Notes: a model not told the origin generated them from the sequence alone. DNA of 64,000 bases from Clostridia bacterium (GCA_017531385.1 JAFXLD010000039.1:1-64000), one strand, 5' to 3'. Shown: positions 18,015 to 28,301, counted from the first letter of the stretch. Program-made: numbers and translations.

Positions 18015-19127
18015 TTAAATAAGTCCTGTTATGATTTCTGCAATAATTTTCTGAGAATCTGCAACAGCAAGTTTCTTTGCGTTTTCTTCCATTTTTTTGC
18101 GAAGAACGGGATTCTCAATCAGTTCACGCAAAGCAGTTGAAAGCTTTTCATGAGTCAGATCCTTTTCCTCTATAACATAAGCCGCAGATGCATTGACAAG
18201 TGTCATTGCATTGTGATACTGATGATTTTCCGATACATTGGGTGACGGAATAAGAATTGATGCCTTTCCCACTGTCTGAAGCTCGGAAAGAGTGCTTGCA
18301 CCGCTTCTGCAGACAACAATATCTGCCGCCGCAAGGCATTTATCCATATCGTAAATATATTCACGCACATCAATATTCTTATTTCCGATATCGACACCTT
18401 TTTCTTTCAGTGCATCGGGAACCCATTTGCCGTACTGTCCGTAACCGTGAATAAATCTGCAATTTTTCTCGTTTGTAAACTCTGCAATAATATCAACCAT
18501 TGCAGTATTTATGGTTTTTGCACCGAGACTTCCTCCGAATGAAAAAATAACGGTTTCGTCATCTTTTATTCCCATTTCTGCTCTTGCGAAGTCTTTGTCT
18601 GCTCTGAGAATTTCATTTCTTACGGGAAGCCCCGTAACAATCGGTTCATTCTTACATTCAAGATATTCCTTTGCTTTCGGCACTGCAACCATAACAGCAT
18701 CTGCATTTTTTGCAAGAAGCTTGTTTGTCACACCGGGAAAAGCATTCTGCTCATGAATGGCAGTTTTTATACCCATTTTTGCCGCTTTTCTGACAACGGG
18801 GCCGCTGACATAACCACCAAAACCTACAACGACATCGGGATTAAATTTTTTAATTATTCTCTTGACTGCAAAGCCTGAAAACAGAACTCTCCAGACTGTT
18901 TTTATGTTTTTAATAATGTTTTCAACACTCAGTTTTCTCTGAAAACCGCTCATTGCAATGCCTTCAAATGCAAAACCTGCCTGTGGGACAAGCTTTGCTT
19001 CCATTTTATCTTTTGTGCCGACAAACAATATTTCGGCATCGGGATAATTCTCTCTTATCTCTCCTGCAGCAGCAAGTGCAGGATTTATATGTCCGCCGGT
19101 ACCTCCGGCAGCAAAAATTATTTTCAT
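18015..19127 (-). CDS. murG: Undecaprenyl-PP-MurNAc-pentapeptide N-acetylglucosaminyltransferase MurG
   Basis: 370 residues, GT-B fold. GGTGGHINPALA (8-19) is the N-terminal lipid I-site loop, FGGSLGAKTIN lies near the linker, and CRSGASTLSELQTVGKASILIP is the UDP-GlcNAc-binding region. It makes lipid II on the inner face of the membrane. Eight bases separate it from ftsW. The site AGTAGGT is adequate. Confidence 0.96.
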   Translation of the reverse strand: MKIIFAAGGTGGHINPALAAAGEIRENYPDAEILFVGTKDKMEAKLVPQAGFAFEGIAMSGFQRKLSVENIIKNIKTVWRVLFSGFAVKRIIKKFNPDVVVGFGGYVSGPVVRKAAKMGIKTAIHEQNAFPGVTNKLLAKNADAVMVAVPKAKEYLECKNEPIVTGLPVRNEILRADKDFARAEMGIKDDETVIFSFGGSLGAKTINTAMVDIIAEFTNEKNCRFIHGYGQYGKWVPDALKEKGVDIGNKNIDVREYIYDMDKCLAAADIVVCRSGASTLSELQTVGKASILIPSPNVSENHQYHNAMTLVNASAAYVIEEKDLTHEKLSTALRELIENPVLRKKMEENAKKLAVADSQKIIAEIITGLI

Positions 19128-19135
19128 ATTATTAC

Positions 19136-20467
19136 CTACTTTTTATTTAATCTGCTGTCTCTTGAAACACCAAGAATAATTCCCATTTCGGCAAGAAGCA
19201 CGATAAGTGATGTACCGCCGTAGCTGAAAAACGGAAGACTGATACCTGTATTGGGAATTGAGTCGGAAGCAACGGCAATATTAAGAATCGCCTGCAGACC
19301 CACCTGAAGAACAAGTCCCATTGCAAGAAGCGAACTGAACTTTGTTTTTGCATTGAGTCCTATAGTGATTCCTCGCCATACAAGCAGTGCAAACAACAGA
19401 ATTATCAGTGCTGCACCCACAAAGCCAAGCTCTTCACAAACAATGGAGAAGATCATATCATTCTGAGGTTCGGAAACATACATATATTTTTGAGTGGAAT
19501 TTCCCAGACCTTTGCCGAAAAATCCGCCCGAGCCTATGGCGTAAAGTCCCTGATTGGGCTGCCATCTGTCACCCAGAGGGTCAAAATCCTTATCAAGCCA
19601 GCCTATAATTCTTCTTACCATGTATCCTTTAAGAATACCCGATGAAGCTTCATTTTCGACATACTCGTCTGCTTCGCTCTGAGTAATTTCACCTGATGCA
19701 AGTTTTTCATTTTTTTCCTGAATTGCACTGTAAATGGGAACGCAGACAATAAGCACAGCAGCAAGCACAACTGCAATTCCTGCCGCAAACCAGCGTGCTC
19801 TTACACCGCCAAGGAACATCATAAATACACCCAGTGCAAAAATAAGAATACAACCTGAGAGATGATTTTCAAGGAAAACGAGCACTGCAGTCAGACCGAA
19901 ATATCCGCAGAACATCCATGTAGGAATCCATGATTCACGGACAAGCCCCATACCGAGTTTATTATTGATTTTACCGCCTAAACCTGACTTTACAGCTTTT
20001 TTCGTGCTCATCTTTTTGCCGTATTTTCCGTATATATAAGCACCTGCAACGATAACTGCAAACTTTGCAAGTTCAGAAGGCTGGAAAGTTGTGAATCCGA
20101 GATCAATCCATCTGTAAAATCCGGGTTTATACTGAGGAAGAACAAAAACAATCAACAGCAAAAAGATTGAACCTGCAAAAACAGCATAAGGAATCAGTTT
20201 CCAACGCCAGAAATCAGGTTTTATTTTTGAAAAAAACAACATTGCAATTATACCGATAACAGCATAAATTGCCTGATATCTTATATAAAGTGTTGAATCG
20301 CCGTCCAAAGCAAGTGCGGAGGGATAGCTGGCAGAAAACATCATTATAAGTCCGATACCCAAAAGACACAGTACTATCGCAAGAAACCATATGTCTATTC
20401 CGCCGGAATTATTGAACTTGCGTATAATCCCTTTGAATGAAAAACCTTTTTCAGAATTATTTGCCAT
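19136..20467 (-). CDS. ftsW: SEDS peptidoglycan glycosyltransferase FtsW/SpoVE
   Basis: 443 residues, about ten membrane helices. SEDS signatures: GIGLIMMFSAS early, RWIDLGFTTFQPSELAKF in the middle, and FFSYGGTSLIVLLAEMGIILGVSR at the end. It polymerises lipid II with its cognate class B PBP (the SpoVD/FtsI gene of the same cluster). Position next to murG fits FtsW; SpoVE is the closest alternative. Two charged loops (about 150-175 and 255-285) are longer than in Bacillus. Confidence 0.92.
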   Translation of the reverse strand: MANNSEKGFSFKGIIRKFNNSGGIDIWFLAIVLCLLGIGLIMMFSASYPSALALDGDSTLYIRYQAIYAVIGIIAMLFFSKIKPDFWRWKLIPYAVFAGSIFLLLIVFVLPQYKPGFYRWIDLGFTTFQPSELAKFAVIVAGAYIYGKYGKKMSTKKAVKSGLGGKINNKLGMGLVRESWIPTWMFCGYFGLTAVLVFLENHLSGCILIFALGVFMMFLGGVRARWFAAGIAVVLAAVLIVCVPIYSAIQEKNEKLASGEITQSEADEYVENEASSGILKGYMVRRIIGWLDKDFDPLGDRWQPNQGLYAIGSGGFFGKGLGNSTQKYMYVSEPQNDMIFSIVCEELGFVGAALIILLFALLVWRGITIGLNAKTKFSSLLAMGLVLQVGLQAILNIAVASDSIPNTGISLPFFSYGGTSLIVLLAEMGIILGVSRDSRLNKK

Positions 20468-20503
20468 ATGCTTTACCTCCGTTAAAATTTTATATTGATA
20501 TAT

Positions 20504-21532
20504 TTATTTCGGCTGACCGAAATAAACAAGAAGAATTGCAATAAGTGATCCGATTATATTAACGGCTGAAAAAACATAAACGATTTTTTTCTCTTTCCAA
20601 CCGCATTTTTCAAAATGATGATGAATGGGTGCCATTTTAAAAATTCTCTTACCGTGAGTTGCCTTGAAATAAGCTATCTGAATAACATCAGAACCGAATT
20701 CGATAACATAAACAATACCCATAAGAAGAATCAGCCAGGGCATATCAAGACAATATGCAACGGCAATAACAAGTCCGCCAAGGAACATTGAACCTGTATC
20801 GCCCATCATAACCTTTGCGGGATTCCAGTTCCAGATAAGATAGCCGATAAGACTACCGAAAAGTGCCGCACACAAAAGGCTTACACCGAAAACACCTCTG
20901 AGAACTGCAACAACGATACCTGCAGCAGCAAATGTTGCTGTAACTGATGCACACAGTCCGTCAATACCGTCTGTAAAATTAACCGCATTTACGGTGCAGT
21001 ACATAACAACAGGTCCTAAGACCCAGAAAAGCCATCCGAGCTCTATATTTCCTACAAAAGGAACAAACATATATGTTGCATCTGCCATATGCAGAGAAAA
21101 CAGATATCCACCCATGACGAGAATCTGAGCTATTGATTTCTGTGCAATTGTCAGACCGAGATTTCTCTTTTTAACGACTTTGATATAATCATCTGCAAAG
21201 CCGATAATGGCATAGGAAAAAGCCATAACAATACCGCTGTAAAGCTTTGTTTTAACGTTGTCTGCGACAAGGCTGTCACCTGCAACAATATCTCCGCCCA
21301 TGAGCTTATCCGTAACAAGAACAACAATAAGCGAGGCTGTAACGCCTGCCATAAACAGCACACCACCCATTGTCGGTGTACCTTGCTTGTTTTTATGCCA
21401 GGATGGGCCTATATCAAGTATTGTCTGACCGAATTTCAGCTTATGAAGCCAGGGAATAACAATATATCCCAGTAAAAATGCTATAAAAAACCCTACTACT
21501 GCAGAGAGAGCCATAGCAATCCATTTATTCAT
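20504..21532 (-). CDS. mraY: Phospho-MurNAc-pentapeptide transferase MraY
   Basis: 342 residues, ten membrane helices. QGTPTMGGVLFM, NFTDGIDGLCA (metal-binding aspartates) and the HHHFEKCGW loop are all present. It transfers phospho-MurNAc-pentapeptide to undecaprenyl phosphate, forming lipid I. In line with murF and ftsW, with short gaps, as expected for one operon. Confidence 0.97.
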   Translation of the reverse strand: MNKWIAMALSAVVGFFIAFLLGYIVIPWLHKLKFGQTILDIGPSWHKNKQGTPTMGGVLFMAGVTASLIVVLVTDKLMGGDIVAGDSLVADNVKTKLYSGIVMAFSYAIIGFADDYIKVVKKRNLGLTIAQKSIAQILVMGGYLFSLHMADATYMFVPFVGNIELGWLFWVLGPVVMYCTVNAVNFTDGIDGLCASVTATFAAAGIVVAVLRGVFGVSLLCAALFGSLIGYLIWNWNPAKVMMGDTGSMFLGGLVIAVAYCLDMPWLILLMGIVYVIEFGSDVIQIAYFKATHGKRIFKMAPIHHHFEKCGWKEKKIVYVFSAVNIIGSLIAILLVYFGQPK

Positions 21533-21546
21533 ACAAGATTATCCTT

Positions 21547-22902
21547 TCACTGCATCTTATCATATATATAATGTATGATATTTTCCAGTTTCATGCCTCT
21601 GCTTGCCTTAAAAAGAACAGCATCGCCCTCTTTTATGAATGCACTGAGTTTTTCAGCAAGACTGAGTTCATCCGTATAATGATATATCTCACCCAGCGAA
21701 TGTTTTTCTGCTTCGTCTGCCGAAAAAGATGAAGCATTGCCGTAAGCAAAAAGAACATCAACACCATTTTCAGCAGCATATCTTCCGCAGTTTCTGTGTG
21801 CTTTTTCAGAGTAATCACCAAGCTCCAGCATATCACCAAGAACGGCAATACGACGGTCTGCATTGACAGTCATAAGCGTATTTATACCTGCTTTTACGGA
21901 ATCGGGACTTGCATTGTAACAGTCTTCAATAAAAACTATGCCGTTTTTGCGTACTGTTTTCTGTCTCATTCCTGCAGGAGTATATTCTGCAATCGCATTT
22001 GCCGCTTTTTCGGGAGCTATTCCGAGCTTTACACCGACAGCAAAAGCCGAAAGTGCATCGTAAACATTGTGGATTCCCGCAACAGGAATAACACATCTGT
22101 ATTTATTATTGTCATACAAAATATTGCAGACTGTTTTTTCTTCATCCGTTTCAAGGTCAACAGCTCTGACATGACATTTTTCATTTTCAATACCGAAATA
22201 CACGATATCGTAATCATCATTCACAACAGATGAAAGCAAGTCATTATCACCGTTTATGATGAGGGGTGAATTTTTTGTCATACCTTCAAGAATCTCAAGC
22301 TTCGCCATAAGAATATTTTCTCTTGAGCCGAGATTTTCTATATGGGAAACACCTATATTTGTAATTATACCTGCAGTCGGTCTTGAAACAGCAGTAAGAA
22401 CCGAAATCTCACCTTTATGATTCATACCCATTTCAATAACTGCCGCTTCGGTGCTCTCTTCAATATTGAAAAGAGTCATTGGCATACCGATGTCATTATT
22501 CAGATTGCCCTGAGTTTTTATTGTTTCATATTCACTTGCCATAACAAGGGCAGTCATTTCTTTTGTTGTGGTTTTGCCGACACTTCCTGTAAGCCCCACA
22601 ACAGGAATATCAAAAAGTCCTCTGTAATATGAAGCCAATGCAAGAAGGGCTTTTTTTGTATCTTCAACATAAATTACAGGCAGATTTGTTTCACACTTTT
22701 TTCTGCACATAACCGCTGCAGCACCGTCTGTTTCAGCATTTGCTATAAAGTCATGTCCGTCAAATCTGTCACCCTCAAGAGCGATAAAAAGTCCGCCTTT
22801 TACGGGTTTTCTGGAGTCGGTATATACACCTGTGAAACTTCCGTCCCCCTCAAGTGTTCCGCAGACTGCTTTTGCAGCTTCTGATAACGTGAGTGTTTTC
22901 AA
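21547..22902 (-). CDS. murF: UDP-MurNAc-tripeptide--D-Ala-D-Ala ligase MurF
   Basis: Best start is the TTG at 22902 (MKTLTLSEAAKAV) with AAAGG suitably spaced. The in-frame TTG at 22911 touches that site and is unlikely. 451 residues. P-loop GSVGKTTTKEM, central domain with NNDIGMP, and the C-terminal ligase domain with YNASPDSVKAG. It completes the cytoplasmic pentapeptide precursor. It begins one base after the murE stop codon, so coupled translation is expected. Confidence 0.95.
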   Translation of the reverse strand: MKTLTLSEAAKAVCGTLEGDGSFTGVYTDSRKPVKGGLFIALEGDRFDGHDFIANAETDGAAAVMCRKKCETNLPVIYVEDTKKALLALASYYRGLFDIPVVGLTGSVGKTTTKEMTALVMASEYETIKTQGNLNNDIGMPMTLFNIEESTEAAVIEMGMNHKGEISVLTAVSRPTAGIITNIGVSHIENLGSRENILMAKLEILEGMTKNSPLIINGDNDLLSSVVNDDYDIVYFGIENEKCHVRAVDLETDEEKTVCNILYDNNKYRCVIPVAGIHNVYDALSAFAVGVKLGIAPEKAANAIAEYTPAGMRQKTVRKNGIVFIEDCYNASPDSVKAGINTLMTVNADRRIAVLGDMLELGDYSEKAHRNCGRYAAENGVDVLFAYGNASSFSADEAEKHSLGEIYHYTDELSLAEKLSAFIKEGDAVLFKASRGMKLENIIHYIYDKMQ

Positions 22903-22903
22903 A

Positions 22904-24349
22904 TCAATCAACCTTTACTGAACCGTCAAGGATTCCTCTGACGATTTCTCTTTCATCATAATGTATTTTTTCAGTACCGAAAATCTGGTAAGTTTCGTGT
23001 CCCTTACCTGCAAGAAGAACAATATCGTCAGTTTCTGCTTCGTTCATCGCTGCAGCAATTGCATCAGTTCTGTTAACTTCAACGATCTTTCTGACCTTTG
23101 AGCCTTTAACGCCTTCAAGAATATCTTCTATAATTTTTTCGGGTTCTTCTGTTCTCGGATTATCCGATGTTACAACAATCACATCAGAGAGTCTTGCGGC
23201 AATTTCCCCCATAATAGGACGCTTTGTTCTGTCTCTGTCACCGCCACAACCGAAAACAGTTATGATTCTCGCTTTTGCAATTTTACGAAGCGAAGAAATG
23301 ATGTTTTCAAGTCCGTCAGGAGAATGAGCATAATCAATAATAACAGTATAATCGGTTTCGGTGGGAACGACTTCAATTCTGCCCTTTACTCCCTCACTCA
23401 GGGACAGTGCATAAAGAACCTTGCTGAAATCGAAGCCCAGTTCAATCAGAGTAACTGCCGCTGCCATGGAATTGTAAACGGTAAATTCACCGGGAATGCC
23501 GACTTTTACTCTTTCAACATATCCCATGGTCACAAGCTCATATTCAATACCGTCATTTTTATATCTTATATATTTTGCCGTGTAGTCAGATTCATCGCAG
23601 TTTACAGAATATGTCACCATTCTGCCGTCGGATTTTCTCATCATTGACATTGCGTGTTCATCATCAAGATTGAGTATACATATATCAGACTCAGCAAAAA
23701 GCATTGATTTTGCTTCTGCATAGTTTTCAAATGTGCCGTGATAATCAAGATGATCCTGTGTAAGGTTTGAGAACACACCTGCTGAAAAATGAAGTCCTGC
23801 AACTCTGTACTGTGCGAGAGCCTGTGAAGACACTTCCATAACGCAGTATTCACAGCCCTCATTTACCATTTCATTGAAAAGTGAATGAAGCTCAAAGCTT
23901 TCGGGTGTTGTAAGTGCAGCGGGATATTCTTTGTCGCCTGCCATATTTTTAACAGTCCCGATAAGTCCTGACTTTTTGCCCAGTTTATCAAGCATGTTCT
24001 TTATAAGAAAAGCTGTGGTTGTTTTTCCGTTTGTGCCTGTTATACCGATAAGCTTCAATTTACTTGCGGGATTACCGAAGAAATTTGAACACATAATCGA
24101 CATTGCTGCACGTGTATTTTCAACAACGATCTGATTTTCAAGACCGAGGTCATGATCACACACAACACAGACCGCACCCTTTTCCAGCATTTCTGCCGCA
24201 ACAGAATGACCGTCAAAGCGGTTACCTTTTATACATACGAATGCTGTGCCGTTTTTCACCTTCCGTGAATCGTCGGTGATAAAATCCACCTCAGCATCGT
24301 CATAAATATCGTAAGTTTTTAATCCTTTGAGAATTTCGGAAATCTTCAT
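22904..24349 (-). CDS. murE: UDP-MurNAc-tripeptide synthetase MurE (meso-DAP type)
   Basis: 481 residues. GTNGKTTT P-loop (about 109-116), LTQDHLDYHGT, and near the C-terminus SDNPRTEEPEKII. The DNPR signature marks enzymes that add meso-diaminopimelate rather than lysine, so the wall is predicted to be DAP-type. ATG at 24349 with CGGAGGT. It lies 12 bases downstream of the PBP gene. Confidence 0.96.
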   Translation of the reverse strand: MKISEILKGLKTYDIYDDAEVDFITDDSRKVKNGTAFVCIKGNRFDGHSVAAEMLEKGAVCVVCDHDLGLENQIVVENTRAAMSIMCSNFFGNPASKLKLIGITGTNGKTTTAFLIKNMLDKLGKKSGLIGTVKNMAGDKEYPAALTTPESFELHSLFNEMVNEGCEYCVMEVSSQALAQYRVAGLHFSAGVFSNLTQDHLDYHGTFENYAEAKSMLFAESDICILNLDDEHAMSMMRKSDGRMVTYSVNCDESDYTAKYIRYKNDGIEYELVTMGYVERVKVGIPGEFTVYNSMAAAVTLIELGFDFSKVLYALSLSEGVKGRIEVVPTETDYTVIIDYAHSPDGLENIISSLRKIAKARIITVFGCGGDRDRTKRPIMGEIAARLSDVIVVTSDNPRTEEPEKIIEDILEGVKGSKVRKIVEVNRTDAIAAAMNEAETDDIVLLAGKGHETYQIFGTEKIHYDEREIVRGILDGSVKVD

Positions 24350-24361
24350 TGTTTACCTCCG

Positions 24362-26653
24362 TCAATCCGCAACGCCCACCGTAGTCTTGAATGATACAGT
24401 GATTATTTCGCCCATATTTACGCTTGTTCCGGCTTCAACACTCTGCTTATATGCATATACTGTACCGCTGTTAAGAGAGCTGCCGGATATTTTTATATTA
24501 AGACCGCTGTTTATTGCAACACGGTTTGCCTCACTGACTGTAAGACCTGTAAAATCAGGAACCGTTACTGTTTCTTCCTTATAATCCGTCTGAGTATAAA
24601 GCACTATCATGCCGTCTGAAGGTAATTCTCTGCCTGCATCGGGGTACTGAGCAATTACGGTATCACCGTCACCGATGACCTTAACAGAAAGATTGGTACC
24701 ATTTATAAGTGAACGTGCTTCCTGAACACTTTTGCCTGTAAAATGAGGAGCTGTTTCTTTAAGCAGTTTCATTTCTTCTGTTGTGTATGAATGATCAACA
24801 CCCAGATATGTAAGAATCTGCTCGAGTACTTCACCTGCAAGAGGAGCTGCAACAGCACCGCCGCCGTGCTCGCCTGCCGGTTCGTCAACAATAATTATGA
24901 CCGCTACTTCCGGATCATATGCAGGTGCAAAACCGCAGAAGGATGCGATATAAGCTTCTGTATTTTCATTTTTATTGTTTACAACAAGCTTTTCCGATGT
25001 ACCTGTTTTTCCTGCGATATGATAACCTGCAACATAAGCGTTTTTACCTGTACCTGTTGAAACTACCTGCTCCATACATTCACAGATGATCTTTGCTGTT
25101 GACTCGGATATTACCTGTCGTCTCACTGTGGGAGTTGTTTCTCTTATTGTGTTACCTTCAGCATCAAGTTCTTTGCTTACAAGATACGGAGTCATCAGAT
25201 TTCCTCCGTTTGCAACAGCAGATACGGCGGTTATCATCTGAAGCGGAGACACCTGGAATGTCTGACCGAATGAATATGAAGCAAGGTCAGACTTTGTGAA
25301 TCTGTCTCTTGACATATAAAGAATGTTTTCTGTGGGTGTAAGATCTCCGGATGAGTCTATACCTGTTTTTTCAGTAAAACCGAATGCCTCAAAATAGTCG
25401 TAATATTTTTCAGTTCCGAGTCTGTCTGCCAATGTAACTGCGAAAGGATTGCAGGAATTTTTGAGAAGATCCGCAAATGTTTCACTACCGTGTCCTCCGG
25501 CTTTCCAGCAATTGATTCTTCTTGATGCATAATCAATAGAGCCGCTGCAAAAATGTGTTGTATTAAGATCTGCAACGCCTTCTTCAATTGCTGCGGCAGC
25601 AGTTACAATTTTAAAAACAGAACCGGGCTCGTATGTATTAACAATTGTATCATTGCTCCACTGAACACCCTGATAATATGACTTACTTCTCAGGTATGCA
25701 GAATCTGCATCTTCCGATTCATCTTCCGGAGCAGCTGATGCTTCTTCATAAGCCTGCTGAAGCTGTTCACTGGAAAGTGCAAAAGGCTCGTTCAGATCGT
25801 AATCGGGAAGTGATACCATGCCCAGAACAGCGCCTGTATCAACATCCATTGCGACACCGTAAACACTCTGTGCCTTTGTGTCCTCAATAGCCTGTGAAAG
25901 AACATCTTCAAGAATATGCTGAATGTAGATATCAAGAGTCAGAACAATGCTGGTGCCTTCCTGAGCCTCATATATAGTTTCAAACTGATTGGGCATCAGT
26001 GCACCGTTGCCCTTAACTGCAGTCAGAGTTCTGCCTGAAACACCTTTGAGAACATCGTTATAATAGTACTCTATTCCTTCAAGACCGTCACCGTCACTGC
26101 CTGTAAAACCGATAACAGTTGATGCAAGATTTGAATAGGGATAATATCTCTTGACATCAGGATCGATACACACTATTTCGCTCAGGTCTATCGGATTCTC
26201 TTTTCTGTCTTCGTACTCTTCAATAAATGAATAAATTGCATCTCTTGTATCTTTTTCAATTTCACCTTTCACAAGCTGATATGAATAATTTTTCTCGGTA
26301 TAGCTTCTTATTTTAGCCTCATCCATATCAAGTATCACGGAAAGTCCGCTTGCTATAATATCACGGACTTCATCTCTTTTTTCTTCCTTGAAATTATTGA
26401 TCTTGGAAGGATTGAGATATACACGCCAGACAGACGCACTCTGAGCGAGCACGTTCATATTTGCATCGTAAATCGTGCCTCGGGATGCTTCAATCTCTTT
26501 ATCGCCGAGTTGCTGACTTTCTGCTTTGGCAGAATACTCATCACCCTTTATAAGTTGCAGATAAGCAAGTCTGCCTAAAAGCAAACCTGCCAGCACAAAT
26601 ATTATAATATAAGAAAAAAATCCTCTTCTGTGACTGTTTACTGTCGATTTCAC
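24362..26653 (-). CDS. Class B penicillin-binding protein with PASTA domains (SpoVD/FtsI type)
   Basis: 763 residues from a GTG start (AAGGAGAG upstream). One N-terminal membrane anchor (about 11-30), pedestal domain (about 50-230), transpeptidase with SVFK (345-348), SCN (400-402) and KTGTS (549-553), then two PASTA repeats (about 640-763). It cross-links septal peptidoglycan with its SEDS partner FtsW. PASTA tails are found in SpoVD and PBP2x. As the only class B PBP of the cluster it may serve vegetative division. It is separated from ftsL by a strong terminator-like hairpin. Confidence 0.93.
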   Translation of the reverse strand: MKSTVNSHRRGFFSYIIIFVLAGLLLGRLAYLQLIKGDEYSAKAESQQLGDKEIEASRGTIYDANMNVLAQSASVWRVYLNPSKINNFKEEKRDEVRDIIASGLSVILDMDEAKIRSYTEKNYSYQLVKGEIEKDTRDAIYSFIEEYEDRKENPIDLSEIVCIDPDVKRYYPYSNLASTVIGFTGSDGDGLEGIEYYYNDVLKGVSGRTLTAVKGNGALMPNQFETIYEAQEGTSIVLTLDIYIQHILEDVLSQAIEDTKAQSVYGVAMDVDTGAVLGMVSLPDYDLNEPFALSSEQLQQAYEEASAAPEDESEDADSAYLRSKSYYQGVQWSNDTIVNTYEPGSVFKIVTAAAAIEEGVADLNTTHFCSGSIDYASRRINCWKAGGHGSETFADLLKNSCNPFAVTLADRLGTEKYYDYFEAFGFTEKTGIDSSGDLTPTENILYMSRDRFTKSDLASYSFGQTFQVSPLQMITAVSAVANGGNLMTPYLVSKELDAEGNTIRETTPTVRRQVISESTAKIICECMEQVVSTGTGKNAYVAGYHIAGKTGTSEKLVVNNKNENTEAYIASFCGFAPAYDPEVAVIIIVDEPAGEHGGGAVAAPLAGEVLEQILTYLGVDHSYTTEEMKLLKETAPHFTGKSVQEARSLINGTNLSVKVIGDGDTVIAQYPDAGRELPSDGMIVLYTQTDYKEETVTVPDFTGLTVSEANRVAINSGLNIKISGSSLNSGTVYAYKQSVEAGTSVNMGEIITVSFKTTVGVAD

Positions 26654-26723
26654 AGCAAAATCTCTCCTTCTTTATGAGTATTTCCGAGCCGTTTTTCAGC
26701 ATTAAAAAAGTGCCCCAGATTGC

Positions 26724-26759
26724 CATAAAAAGGGCGAAAGATTTTTCGCCCTTTTTATG
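26724..26759 (-). terminator. Strong terminator-like hairpin inside the dcw cluster (ftsL/spoVD gap)
   Basis: A perfect 16-bp stem (CATAAAAAGGGCGAAA with its complement) and a 4-base loop, GC core followed by TTTTTATGG in the direction of transcription. It lies in the 160-base gap between ftsL and the PBP gene. Just upstream on the same strand is TTGACA within a dyad TGACA-N6-TGTCA (near 26775-26790). This suggests attenuation or a partial transcription stop. Confidence 0.75.
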
Positions 26760-26813
26760 ATGGTTCTGACACCTGTATGTCAAAACAATCCCTGAATTAT
26801 GTTTATTTATAGT

Positions 26814-27353
26814 TTAAGAAAAATATTCTTTTATGCTCTCGAATTTTGAAACAAGTGAATTTTCACTGTATGATTTCCCGCCCGAGATTACAACATGATT
26901 TGATTCTCCCGAATCAAAGTATGTTATTCTGTAATTTTCAAGTTTTACCATTCCGAGAGTCTGTTCTGCATAGTCTTCAACCTTATCAATTGAAACCATA
27001 CCTTCAAGCGCAGATTCAAGACGGATATTTTCACTTTTTGCAATATTGATTTCTGACTGGACTGCATTGATTTTTGTTGCAGTTTCATCCATTTTTACAT
27101 TAAGGAACAAAACGATTCCCAACACGAAAGCTACAGAAAAAACAGAAAGCAAAATTTTTGCACCGCTTATGTATGATGCACGTGCTGCTTTTTTCTGAGA
27201 ATTAGTGACAGCTGACGTTTTTTTCTTTTTTACGGTCTGTTTTTTCTCAGGAATAATTTCCGGTTCATATACAGGCTCAAGCTGAGGTGCAGATGTACCG
27301 TAATCAAGTGAATCAAACATTGAGAATTTATATATATTCTGATTCTGCGCCAA
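26814..27353 (-). CDS. ftsL: FtsL-like septum protein
   Basis: 179 residues from TTG at 27353 (AAGGAGAGG, good spacing). A long cytoplasmic, Lys-rich N-terminus (about 1-60), one membrane helix (about 66-85), then a coiled-coil/leucine-zipper stretch (about 88-135, NAVQSEINIAKSENIRLESAL) and a short tail with YAEQTLGM. Topology and place between rsmH and the class B PBP are diagnostic of FtsL, though sequence identity in the family is always low. It would bridge FtsQ and the FtsW-PBP pair. Confidence 0.85.
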   Translation of the reverse strand: MAQNQNIYKFSMFDSLDYGTSAPQLEPVYEPEIIPEKKQTVKKKKTSAVTNSQKKAARASYISGAKILLSVFSVAFVLGIVLFLNVKMDETATKINAVQSEINIAKSENIRLESALEGMVSIDKVEDYAEQTLGMVKLENYRITYFDSGESNHVVISGGKSYSENSLVSKFESIKEYFS

Positions 27354-27377
27354 AATGAACCTCTCCTTAAAAAATTT

Positions 27378-28301
27378 TTACAGTTTTATAACTGCCCTGA
27401 GCCTTGCACTTCTGCTTCTCGGGTTGTATTCAAGCTCCTCATCCGTGGGAGCCTTTGATTTAAAGGGTAACTCACCTTTCGGTTTATTTCCGCATATACA
27501 AACGGGAAATTCAGGCGGACAAGTACAACCCTTACAAAAATCATTAAAAGTATTCTTCACAATTCTGTCTTCAAGTGAATGGAATGTGATTATCGCAAGC
27601 ACACCACCGGGTTTAAGACTGTCAAACATATCTATGAGTGCACCGGGTAACATTTCAAGCTCACGGTTTATGTAAATTCTTATAGCCTGGAATGTTTTTC
27701 TTGCGGGATGACCGTCTCTTTTTGCCTTTGCAGGCATTGAAGCGGAAATTATATCGCACAGCTCAAAAGTTGTTTCTATGGGCTTATCCGCCCTTCTCTT
27801 AACAATATTTTTTGCTATACTTCTTGCAAATTTTTCTTCTCCGTAAGAAAAAATAATGTCTGCAAGCTCTTTTTCCGATAATTCATTGACGGCATTGTAA
27901 GCCGAATATCCGGACTTGCTCATTCTCATATCAAGAGGAGCATCCTTGTGAATTGAAAACCCTCGCTCTGCAGTATCAAGCTGAAATGAGCTGACACCAA
28001 GGTCTGCGAGAATACCGTCTGCGCCGTCAACATTCTGTGAAGAAAGTATATTCAATATATTATCAAAAACATCGTTGACTATTGTAACGTTTTCATTCTT
28101 TCTGAATTTTTCTGTCAGCACTGCAATAGCGTCGGGGTCACGGTCAATGGCAATAAGTCTGCCTGTGTGATTGAGCAATTTCAATATTTCAGAGGAGTGA
28201 CCCCCGCCGCCTGCAGTTGCATCGACATAAATCCCATCTTGTCTGACGGACAGTGCATCGACTGCTTCCTGAAGCAGAACCGATTTATGGTTAAATTCCA
28301 T
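27378..28301 (-). CDS. rsmH: 16S rRNA (cytosine-1402-N4)-methyltransferase RsmH
   Basis: 307 residues. SAM-binding DATAGGGGHS near residue 27-36, IDRDPDAIAVL, GILADLGVSSFQLD and the C-terminal RPSxxE-like region NPRSRSARLRAV. It methylates N4 of C1402 in the ribosomal P site. Second gene of the dcw cluster, directly after mraZ, as in most bacteria. Confidence 0.96.
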   Translation of the reverse strand: MEFNHKSVLLQEAVDALSVRQDGIYVDATAGGGGHSSEILKLLNHTGRLIAIDRDPDAIAVLTEKFRKNENVTIVNDVFDNILNILSSQNVDGADGILADLGVSSFQLDTAERGFSIHKDAPLDMRMSKSGYSAYNAVNELSEKELADIIFSYGEEKFARSIAKNIVKRRADKPIETTFELCDIISASMPAKAKRDGHPARKTFQAIRIYINRELEMLPGALIDMFDSLKPGGVLAIITFHSLEDRIVKNTFNDFCKGCTCPPEFPVCICGNKPKGELPFKSKAPTDEELEYNPRSRSARLRAVIKL

